The position numbers and the translations under genes were made by a program. From Deltaproteobacteria bacterium (GTDB lineage: Bacteria; Desulfobacterota; Desulfobacteria; Desulfobacterales; Desulfatibacillaceae), in the NCBI GenBank assembly GCA_019308705.1, contig JAFDHW010000096.1:1-7787 (forward strand): 7,787 nucleotides of DNA, written 5' to 3'. This document shows positions 1 through 6,689 of this stretch, one piece after another. How positions within the stretch are numbered: the stretch's first letter is position 1; the number at the start of each line of letters is the position of its first letter. Below the pieces are notes generated by a model. That model did not search any database. It was not told the origin of the DNA and saw only the letters and a program-made list of their open reading frames with translations.

Positions 1-481
1 AGCGGATGTCCGGCTCGGAAACGATCTCGATCAAAGGCACACCCGTGCGGTTGAAGTCCACCCGGGACACGGGCCTTCCCGGGTCGTGGGTGAGCTTGCC
101 CGCGTCCTCTTCCATGTGGATGCGGAGGATGCCGATTTTCTTTTCCCCCTGGCCCGCGTCCACCATGAGATAGCCGTGCTCGGCGATGGGCTGTTCATAC
201 TGGGAGATCTGGTAGCCCTTGGGCAGGTCCGGGTAAAAGTAGTTCTTCCGGGCGAAGCGGCTGTTTTCGGCGATGGTGCAGTGGGTAGCCAGGGCCATGC
301 GCATGGCGTATTCCACCACCGTGCGGTTTAACACCGGCAACACGCCGGGCATGCCCATGCACACGGGGCACACGTGGGTGTTCGGCGGCGCACCGAACCT
401 GGTGGAGCAACTGCAGAAAATCTTGCTGCGGGTGGACAACTGGACGTGGACCTCCAGCCCGATGACCGCTTCATAGTCCAT
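1..481 (-). CDS. gatB: Aspartyl/glutamyl-tRNA(Asn/Gln) amidotransferase subunit B, N-terminal part (runs off left edge)
   Basis: GatB is the tRNA-binding, kinase-like subunit of cytoplasmic GatCAB, which activates Glu-tRNA(Gln) or Asp-tRNA(Asn) with ATP and amidates it using ammonia channelled from GatA. Only 160 codons are in the window; the frame stays open to position 1, so about two thirds of the usual ~480 residues lie outside. The family start is clear: [15 protein letters not shown] at residues 1-15. It is followed by a four-cysteine zinc site (Cys23, Cys25, Cys38, Cys41, in FCSC and CPVC), then [18 protein letters not shown] around 81-98 and HMEEDAGK at 122-129, all hallmark GatB motifs. 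The ATG at 481 gives the standard family N-terminus but has only a weak ribosome site. An in-frame GTG at 496 (adding five residues) has AGG seven bases upstream and is a possible alternative. The gene is divergent from the DUF2065-queA-tgt operon. Confidence 0.96.
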   Translation of the reverse strand, partial: MDYEAVIGLEVHVQLSTRSKIFCSCSTRFGAPPNTHVCPVCMGMPGVLPVLNRTVVEYAMRMALATHCTIAENSRFARKNYFYPDLPKGYQISQYEQPIAEHGYLMVDAGQGEKKIGILRIHMEEDAGKLTHDPGRPVSRVDFNRTGVPLIEIVSEPDIR

Positions 482-510
482 GGGAAGCGCTTTCACGGAT
501 TGCCTGTGCC

Positions 511-549
511 AACGGAAAACGGGCGCGCAGGCGGATTCCCGCGCGCCCG
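511..549 (-). terminator. Terminator-like hairpin inside the predicted gatB leader
   Basis: Positions 520-528 and 541-549 form a perfect 9-bp all-GC stem (CGGGCGCGC / GCGCGCCCG) around a 12-base loop. In the minus direction the stem is followed at once by TTTTCCGTT (plus 519-511), the layout of an intrinsic terminator; in the plus direction there is no T-run. No minus-strand gene is recognisable immediately upstream, and the predicted gatB promoter lies upstream of the hairpin, so it sits in the gatB 5' leader about 30 bases before the start codon. It may act as an attenuator, or end a very short transcript. The T-run is short, so termination may be partial. Confidence 0.55.
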
Positions 550-566
550 GGCCAGAACCGGCGCAA

Positions 567-596
567 AGTATCGCAAAGGCGCACGGAAACTGTCAA
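567..596 (-). promoter_or_regulatory. Predicted sigma70-type promoter for gatB
   Basis: Read on the minus strand, a perfect -35 TTGACA (plus 596-591) is followed after 18 bases by GATACT (plus 572-567), a 4/6 match to the -10 box. It would start transcription near 560, leaving a leader of about 79 bases before the gatB ATG at 481. The heptamer CGCAAAG occurs twice on the plus strand, at 562-568 and 572-578, ten bases apart and overlapping the -10. It could be an operator or may be chance. The promoter is inferred from sequence only. Confidence 0.5.
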
Positions 597-654
597 GGCG
601 GCTGACGGGCTTGTGCAAGGAGGAAGCCCCCGTGCCCGGTCTCCTGGATTCCCT

Positions 655-682
655 TTGACAAGGGCCCATGCAAATGGATAAG
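655..682 (+). promoter_or_regulatory. Predicted sigma70-type promoter for the DUF2065-queA-tgt operon
   Basis: A perfect -35 TTGACA (655-660) is followed after 16 bases by GATAAG (677-682), a 4/6 -10 match (reading it as ATAAGA gives spacing 17). Transcription would begin near 689, about 27 bases before the DUF2065 start at 716. It is divergent from the gatB promoter, whose -35 is about 59 bases away on the other strand, so the two transcription units share one control region. Confidence 0.55.
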
Positions 683-715
683 ACCAGCCACAGAAACAAG
701 CATCCCGAGGAATCC

Positions 716-901
716 ATGGAATTTCTGCTCTGCGTGCTGGGCGTGGTCATGATCCTGGAGGGGATGCCCTATTTCGCGTTCCCCTCCAAGGTGAAGTCCG
801 TGATGAGGGAGGTGGCCAACATGCCGGACTCCTCCCTGCGGGTGCTGGGGTTCGTGCTCATGGCCGCGGGGCTTGCCCTGGTGTACGCGGTCCGGCGCTG
901 A
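716..901 (+). CDS. DUF2065 (YjeT-like) small inner-membrane protein
   Basis: This is a 61-residue protein of the DUF2065 family, whose members are about 60-65 residues long and have no established function. It shows two hydrophobic segments, at residues 2-20 and 42-59. The polar loop between them contains the family-like stretch EGMPYFAFPSKVK, followed by NMPDSSLRVLG, and the protein ends in basic residues (RR). The layout fits a two-helix inner-membrane hairpin. The ATG at 716 is chosen because GAGG lies five bases upstream and because it gives the normal family length. An in-frame ATG at 668 would add 16 polar residues, has no good ribosome site and would precede the predicted transcription start. 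It is the first gene of the operon; queA begins 36 bases downstream. A role linked to queuosine is not implied, since DUF2065 genes occur in other neighbourhoods in other bacteria. Confidence 0.85.
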   Translation: MEFLLCVLGVVMILEGMPYFAFPSKVKSVMREVANMPDSSLRVLGFVLMAAGLALVYAVRR

Positions 902-937
902 CCCCGCCAAGAAACCCTTTCTTCCGAGGACGACGAC

Positions 938-2020
<1,083 letters not shown>

Positions 2021-2027
2021 GGAGCCC

Positions 2028-3149
<1,122 letters not shown>

Positions 3150-3173
3150 GCCGGAGGGCCCAAGGGAGTATGT

Positions 3174-3300
3174 AACTGGTATGCGGGCGGGCATGGCGGC
3201 AACGCCATGCCTTTGAGCGCGGACAAGACCGCTTGTCCCAAGCCCTGGTACCGCGTATTGTTCCAAAAACAACGGCCCGCCCATGGGCGGCTTTCTTTTG
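3174..3300 (+). ncRNA. Candidate structured leader RNA (riboswitch- or attenuator-like) between tgt and nfu
   Basis: On the plus strand this stretch folds into a compact three-way junction. The closing stem pairs 3178-3186 with 3251-3259 (nine pairs including G-U pairs) and can extend with AAC 3174-3176 / GTT 3260-3262 around a bulged U. Inside is a perfect 9-bp hairpin, 3190-3198 / 3203-3211, capped by a GCAA tetraloop (GNRA type). Next comes a perfect 7-bp hairpin, GGACAAG 3221-3227 / CTTGTCC 3232-3238, with ACCG loop. An intrinsic terminator follows at 3274-3300. GGGCGGGC at 3185-3192 is exactly complementary to GCCCGCCC at 3275-3282, the terminator's 5' arm, so closing stem plus terminator and this long-range pairing exclude each other. 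That is the layout of a transcriptional riboswitch or attenuator upstream of nfu. I do not recognise it as a known RNA class; a structured tgt 3' UTR or an sRNA is also possible. Confidence 0.5.
3274..3300 (+). terminator. Intrinsic terminator between tgt and nfu
   Basis: CCGCC (3277-3281) pairs with GGCGG (3286-3290) around CATG, with an alternative register adding GCC/GGC pairs around one bulged C. The stem is followed by TTTCTTTT (3292-3299). An A-rich stretch upstream (AAAAA at 3265-3269) could make it work weakly on the other strand too. It would end the DUF2065-queA-tgt transcript. If the preceding structure switches, it would instead control read-through into nfu. Confidence 0.7.
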
Positions 3301-3337
3301 ACGGCGGCACGGGTTTTTGCCGCGTTGGGAGGACTCC

Positions 3338-3559
3338 ATGAAGGAGCAGGTGAAGCAGGCCATCGACAAGATTCGCCCCACCCTGCAGGCCGACGGCGGG
3401 GACGTGGAGTTGGTGGACGTGCAGGACGGCACGGTGAAAGTGCGGCTCACCGGCGCATGCAAGGGCTGCCCCATGAGCCAGCTCACCCTGAAAAACGGGA
3501 TCGAGCGGTTTTTGAAAAAGGAAATCCCCGAAGTCAAATCCGTGGAAAGCGTGGAATAG
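3338..3559 (+). CDS. NifU C-terminal-domain (Nfu-type) iron-sulfur scaffold protein
   Basis: This is a 73-residue single-domain protein corresponding to the C-terminal domain of NifU/NfuA, which carries a labile [4Fe-4S] cluster between subunits and hands it to client enzymes in the cytoplasm. The sequence has the family pattern: [20 protein letters not shown] (9-28), a beta-rich [11 protein letters not shown], then the cluster-ligating Cys41-x-x-Cys44 in [17 protein letters not shown]. The start at 3338 is set by GGGAGGA four bases upstream. A 6-bp hairpin (GCGGCA 3304-3309 / TGCCGC 3318-3323) sits just upstream of that ribosome site. The aminotransferase starts 20 bases after its stop, so both probably share a transcript. 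The leader at 3174-3300 is positioned to control the pair. There is no N-terminal A-type domain as in E. coli NfuA, hence no gene symbol. Confidence 0.93.
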   Translation: MKEQVKQAIDKIRPTLQADGGDVELVDVQDGTVKVRLTGACKGCPMSQLTLKNGIERFLKKEIPEVKSVESVE

Positions 3560-3579
3560 AAGAGCGGAAGAGGCGCATC

Positions 3580-4761
3580 ATGGCCATTGCCAGAAACATC
3601 CAGGACTCCCTTGCCCGGGCTTCCTGGATACGGAAGATGTTCGAGGAAGGCGCGCGGTTGAAGGAGGTTCACGGGCCGGAAAACGTGTTCGACTTCTCCC
3701 TGGGCAACCCCAACCTGGAGCCGCCCGAGGCGTTTCTGGACGCCCTGGCCAGGGAGGCCGCGGACCGCGGACCGGGCCGCCACGCCTACATGCCCAACCC
3801 CGGCTACCCGGACGTACGGGAAGCCGTGGCGCAGCGCGTCTCCCGGGAGCAGGAGGTTTCCGTCTCCGGCGCGGAGGTGGTCATGACCTGCGGGGCGGCC
3901 GGCGCCTTAAACGTCATCTTCAAGGCCATCCTGGACCCGGGCGACGAGGTGCTGACGCCCACGCCTTTTTTCGTGGAATACGGCTACTACGCGGCCAACC
4001 ACGGGGGAAAACTCGTCACCGTGCCCACGGCGGAAGACTTTTCCCTGGACCTTTCCGCCTTCGAGGCGGCCATTTCTCCAAAAACCAAGGCCGTGCTGTT
4101 GAACTCGCCCAACAACCCCACGGGCCAGGTGTACTCTACCGAAAGCCTTGAAAGGCTTTCCGCCCTGCTTGCCAGAAAGAGCAAGGAACTGGGCCGGGTC
4201 ATCTACCTGTTGTCGGACGAGCCCTACCGGGGCATCGCGTTTGACGGCATAAAGGTGCCCAGCATCCTGGCGGCCTACGAGAACAGCATAGTGGCCACCT
4301 CCTATTCCAAGGAGCTTTCCATCCCCGGGGAGCGCATCGGGTTTTTGGCCGTGAACCCGGCGGCCGAGGACCACGACCTGCTTTTGGCCGCCCTGGCCAT
4401 GACCAACCGCATTCTGGGGTTCGTGAACGCGCCGGCGCTGTTGCAACGGGCCGTGGGCGCGGTTCCCCACGCCATGGTGAACCCGGCGCCCTACCAGGCA
4501 AACCGGGACATCCTGTGCAAGGGCCTGGCCGAGGCGGGCTATCGATTCACCACGCCCAAGGGCGCGTTCTACCTGTTCCCCAAGTCGCCCATCCCGGATG
4601 ACGTGGCCTTTGTGGCCGAGCTGCAAAAGGAGCGCATCCTGGCCGTGCCCGGCAGCGGGTTCGGCGGCCCGGGCCACTTCCGGCTGGCCTTTTGCGTGGA
4701 TTCCGCCACCATCGAAAACGCCCTGCCCGGGTTCGCCAGGGCGATCAAAAACGTCTCCTGA
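3580..4761 (+). CDS. Pyridoxal-phosphate-dependent aminotransferase, class I/II (fold type I)
   Basis: This 393-residue cytoplasmic enzyme is of the aspartate-aminotransferase fold, transferring an amino group between an amino acid and a 2-oxo acid; the exact substrate cannot be read from the sequence. Visible PLP-site elements are FSLGNPNLEPP (39-49), YMPNPGYPDVREAVA (70-84), CGAAGALN (104-111), NSPNNPTG (175-182) with the Asn contacting the cofactor ring hydroxyl, SDEPYR (212-217) with Asp213 for the pyridine nitrogen and Tyr216, and SYSKELSIPGERIG (241-254). Lys244 forms the Schiff base, and Arg252 and Arg368 (FRLAF) are the likely phosphate and alpha-carboxylate ligands. The frame is open far upstream, through nfu, but the ATG at 3580 has GGAAGAGG six bases ahead and gives a normal length. 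It is probably the last gene of the nfu transcript. No terminator is visible after the stop, where the intron remnant begins. Confidence 0.92.
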   Translation: MAIARNIQDSLARASWIRKMFEEGARLKEVHGPENVFDFSLGNPNLEPPEAFLDALAREAADRGPGRHAYMPNPGYPDVREAVAQRVSREQEVSVSGAEVVMTCGAAGALNVIFKAILDPGDEVLTPTPFFVEYGYYAANHGGKLVTVPTAEDFSLDLSAFEAAISPKTKAVLLNSPNNPTGQVYSTESLERLSALLARKSKELGRVIYLLSDEPYRGIAFDGIKVPSILAAYENSIVATSYSKELSIPGERIGFLAVNPAAEDHDLLLAALAMTNRILGFVNAPALLQRAVGAVPHAMVNPAPYQANRDILCKGLAEAGYRFTTPKGAFYLFPKSPIPDDVAFVAELQKERILAVPGSGFGGPGHFRLAFCVDSATIENALPGFARAIKNVS

Positions 4762-4786
4762 CCCGGTGCCCCTTCGTAAATCGAGT

Positions 4787-4819
4787 AACCGTACGTACGG
4801 TTCCGTATACGGCGGTTCG
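4787..4819 (-). other. Group II intron domain V-like sequence overlapping the maturase C-terminus
   Basis: Read on the minus strand, this is GAACCGCCGTATACGGAACC followed by GTACGTACGGTT. It resembles the domain V of bacterial introns whose maturase C-terminus is encoded through domain V (here as TAVYGTVRTV). In related introns, from memory, the 3' strand continues ACGGTGGTGTG to close the basal stem; here it reads ACGGTTACTCGATT. The basal stem and domain VI therefore seem to be deleted. The 16-bp palindrome at 4787-4802 and the 10-bp palindrome CCGTATACGG at 4803-4812 are by-products of this element. Confidence 0.6.
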
Positions 4820-5430
4820 TGTTGAATGTTGAAGTTGCCGGTGCTGATCAAGCAGCGCCACGAGTCCCCATGCATCAAAGTATTTCTTGGGCAGAGCCTG
4901 GTTCATGTGCGATGCGCCCGCGTTCCACCAGGCGCCGCGCCCGCTCCTCGCCAAGCCCCAAACGCATCAGGCTCCTGGCCCGGGTTCGGGCGCGCTTCCA
5001 TTGCCGCCAGAGGATGCAGCGCAAGCGCCGCCTTATCCATTGGTCCAGCATTTCAAACACGCCTTTCACCTCGGCCAACCTGAAGTAGTTGATCCAACCC
5101 CGCAACACTGGGGTCAGGTCTTCCTGAATGAACCGGCCCAAGTTGCGCCCACGACCCTTGCGAAACAAGACCTTAAGCGCGGCCTTGAAACGCTTGACGC
5201 TCCCCGGGGCCGCTTTGAGACGCGGCTTTTGGTGAAACGTCACACCGTACCCCAAAAACTTCCGATTCCAGGGATGGTGACAGCGGCCCGCCTTGCGGCG
5301 TGCCCCTCGTCCTTTGCATTGCCGGCCCGCCGTCAAGCACCCCCGCCTGGAGATACCCCCGGATAAGCTTCAACACCCGCTTGAGCGCGCGCCACATGTT
5401 CTCGCGGCCGACCACCGCTTCCATCAACAT
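4787..5430 (-). pseudogene. Group II intron reverse transcriptase/maturase, inactivated by internal deletions and frameshifts
   Basis: Three blocks in different frames line up with a group II intron maturase. Block 1 (5430 to about 5274) reads MLMEAVVGRENMWRALKRV, then jumps to LKLIRGYLQAGVLDGG and RGTPQGGPLSP, so RT motifs 1 to 3 are missing at a join near 5374-5382. Block 2 (about 5272 to 4944) resumes in another frame at WNRKFLGYG and runs through the X (maturase) domain with FIQEDLTPVLRGWINYFRLAEVKG and LDQWIRRRLRCILWRQWKR; the YADD catalytic motif is lost at the join. Block 3 (about 4943 to 4787), in a third frame, gives WWNAGASHMNQALPKKYFD and RTAVYGTVRTV. Only about 215 codons remain, against 420 or more in intact enzymes. 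The RT active site is gone and no frame spans it, so it cannot make a working protein. Confidence 0.9.
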
Positions 5431-5600
5431 CGATCCCTCCGGGCAGAAGTGCCCCCTTATGTCCGCGTGACCGCCGCGTTTCCCGGCCCTACATGATTGT
5501 CCGTCGCTCAATGCGGGATTCCGTGTATTGGCTTTGCGTCCCTCCTGTTTTTATCCTTTGGCCGGTCAAGCCCGAACCCATAAAGAAAAGGAGGGTCTTC

Positions 5601-6089
5601 ATGAAGATCGGCAAATGGATTCTCGTGGCGGTGTGCCTGGGGCTTTTGGCGAGCTTTGCCGCACCGGCGGCGGCCCAGGACGACGCGAGGCCCTATGGCA
5701 GCCGGGACGGCTGGTATTGCCCCTGGTGCCAACGCGGCTATGGCGGCATGATGGGACCAGGCATGATGGGACCAGGCATGATGGGACCCGGCATGATGGG
5801 ACCCGGCATGATGGGACGCGGCATGATGGGACCCGGCTATGCCCCGGGCTGGATGCACCGCGGGTATCCCGGAGCAGGCCAGTACCAGGAAGTCCCTCTG
5901 AACAAGGCTGAAGCCAAGATCCTGGTGGAGCGCTACATCCGATCCACGGGCAACCCCAATATCCGGTTCGGGGAGATCACAGAGGAGAAAGACGAGTACT
6001 TCGTGGCCACCGTGGTGACCAAGGGCGGCGACCTGGTGGACAAGATCATGATCGACCGTTATTCAGGATGGTTCAAGTCCGTGTACTGA
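5601..6089 (+). CDS. Exported Met-rich protein with CPWC motif and PepSY-like C-terminal domain
   Basis: This 162-residue protein matches no named family that I recognise. Residues 1-25 form a clear Sec signal peptide: basic MKIGK, a hydrophobic core, then APAAA before QDD as the likely cleavage site. The mature part starts with an aromatic Cys motif, WYCPWCQRG (Cys40, Cys43). Next are six GMMGP/R repeats (49-78, twelve Met in thirty residues), then GYAPGWMHRGYP. The C-terminal domain (about 97-162) runs from EVPLNKAEAKILVERYI to VVTKGGDLVDKIMIDRYSGWFKSVY, a pattern like PepSY-type domains. A CxxC motif plus dense Met pairs suggest periplasmic binding of a soft metal such as Cu(I); that is an inference. 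The start at 5601 has AAAAGGAGGG eight bases or less upstream. It is a single-gene unit ended by the hairpin at 6111-6146. No convincing promoter was found. Confidence 0.88.
   Translation: MKIGKWILVAVCLGLLASFAAPAAAQDDARPYGSRDGWYCPWCQRGYGGMMGPGMMGPGMMGPGMMGPGMMGRGMMGPGYAPGWMHRGYPGAGQYQEVPLNKAEAKILVERYIRSTGNPNIRFGEITEEKDEYFVATVVTKGGDLVDKIMIDRYSGWFKSVY
5745..5834 (+). repeat. Six tandem 15-bp repeats encoding GMMGP
   Basis: The unit GGCATGATGGGACCN occurs six times with no gap, at 5745, 5760, 5775, 5790, 5805 and 5820. Units 1 and 2 end CCA, units 3, 4 and 6 end CCC, and unit 5 ends CGC (Arg instead of Pro). Near-identity at the DNA level, including synonymous positions, indicates recent expansion by slippage rather than selection on the protein alone. 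Because the unit is a multiple of three, copy number can change without loss of frame. Confidence 0.97.
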
Positions 6090-6110
6090 TTTTTTCATGT
6101 TCCGCATGAA

Positions 6111-6146
6111 CAAAAGCGGCGCCGAAAAGCACCGGCGCCGCTTTTG
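6111..6146. terminator. Bidirectional intrinsic terminator between convergent genes
   Basis: AAAAGCGGCGCC (6112-6123) pairs perfectly with GGCGCCGCTTTT (6134-6145), and C6111/G6146 adds one more pair. The loop is ten bases. The A-tract on the left and T-tract on the right give a U-run in both directions. It lies 22 bases after the Met-rich gene stop (plus) and 22 bases after the universal stress protein stop (minus), so it serves both. Confidence 0.92.
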
Positions 6147-6168
6147 CGTTCATGGACGCCAGCCGCAC

Positions 6169-6612
6169 TCATCTTCCGGCGGGAATGACCACCACCGGCA
6201 CGGGGCTGTTCTTCACCACCTTGTCCGTGACGCTGCCAAACCCGAACCGGCCGCGGCGGCCGGAGGCGGCCATGACGATCATGCCTACGTGAAGGTCCTC
6301 GGCCAGCTTCAGTATCTCCTCGGCCGGATCGCCCGTGGTGGTGTGCTTCACGAACAGGGGGCACCCTTCCAGGTACTTGGAGCAGATCTCGTCAAGCCGT
6401 TCCGCGGCCTTCTTCTTCTCCCAGTCATGGATCTCGTTGATGTGGGACTTGTCGAACTCGCCGTACCACGGGGCGTGCCCGCCAAGGTCCTCGATCACGT
6501 ACAACAGGTGCACCTCGGTCTTGTATTTTTCCCCCAGGGATTGCACGCAGGGCAGCGCCGCCTGGGCGTTGGGCGATAAATCCGTGGGCCACAGAATCTT
6601 TTTGACTTCCAT
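6169..6612 (-). CDS. Universal stress protein (UspA family)
   Basis: This is a single-domain Usp of 147 residues, a cytoplasmic protein usually dimeric and induced by starvation, respiratory or oxidative stress. The N-terminus KKILWPTDLSPNAQAALPCV (4-23) is the first beta strand and Asp-containing nucleotide loop. HLLYVIED follows (35-42), then TTTGDPAEEILKLAEDLHVGMIVMAASGRRGRFGFGSV. The nucleotide-binding signature Gly-x2-Gly-xn-Gly-Ser is present (Gly118, Gly121, Gly126-Ser127), but the spacer after the second Gly is only four residues against nine in the ATP-binding archaeal prototype, so ATP binding is uncertain. It ends with the usual PVPVVVIP strand. The ATG at 6612 has AAGGAGGA just upstream; the open frame continues further, but only as a shadow of the P460 gene. 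It is last in an apparent three-gene minus-strand operon, 77 bases after the cytochrome. Confidence 0.93.
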   Translation of the reverse strand: MEVKKILWPTDLSPNAQAALPCVQSLGEKYKTEVHLLYVIEDLGGHAPWYGEFDKSHINEIHDWEKKKAAERLDEICSKYLEGCPLFVKHTTTGDPAEEILKLAEDLHVGMIVMAASGRRGRFGFGSVTDKVVKNSPVPVVVIPAGR

Positions 6613-6689
6613 GGGTCCTCCTTGTCCCGCGTTTACGGCGACCCTGCCTTCCTTGCTCTCGAGCAAATCGGGCTCGTGAATAATCCGGG

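Larger units (their letters stand above)
4779..5460 (-). mobile_element. Degenerate group II intron remnant
   Basis: On the minus strand this stretch holds pieces of a group II intron: the start of a maturase reading frame at 5430, fragments of its RT and X domains, its conserved C-terminus, and a domain V-like sequence at 4787-4819. A small GGGCA/TGCCC hairpin (5441-5454) and GGAGG (5440-5436) precede the maturase ATG, as expected for domain IV. The several hundred bases of domains I-III that should lie 5' of the maturase are absent, since the Met-rich gene begins 140 bases beyond the ribosome site. The intron RNA cannot self-splice. The outer limits given are approximate: the left one follows the loss of domain V similarity, and the right one the last intron-like sequence. 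No target-site duplication is expected for this element type and none was looked for successfully. Confidence 0.8.

Noticed and set aside
668..715. Earlier ATG for the DUF2065 protein
   Set aside because: It lies at or before the predicted transcription start, lacks a ribosome site and adds a polar tail not expected in this family.
3174..3262. tRNA or queuosine (preQ1) riboswitch
   Set aside because: There is no cloverleaf, no anticodon arm or CCA-type end, and none of the short conserved preQ1 aptamer sequences. It also lies downstream of the queuosine genes rather than before them.
3283..4761. Aminotransferase with a 99-residue N-terminal extension
   Set aside because: The extension is nfu read in another frame plus the terminator region; the ATG at 3580 has a good ribosome site and gives the family's normal length.
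4787..4812. Two adjacent palindromes (16 bp and 10 bp) as a transcription-factor operator after the aminotransferase
   Set aside because: They fall exactly within the intron domain V-like sequence, which explains them.
4887..5366. Plus-strand open frame of about 159 codons across the intron remnant
   Set aside because: It is the antisense of the maturase fragments, which match the maturase family on the minus strand.
5493..5600. N-terminal extension of the Met-rich protein and a promoter in this stretch
   Set aside because: The extension would bury the clear signal peptide, and the ATG at 5601 has a strong ribosome site. Candidate -35/-10 pairs here are weak or overlap the ribosome site.
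5745..5834. Repeat array as CRISPR
   Set aside because: The units are 15 bp and directly adjacent with no spacers, and they are in frame inside a coding region.
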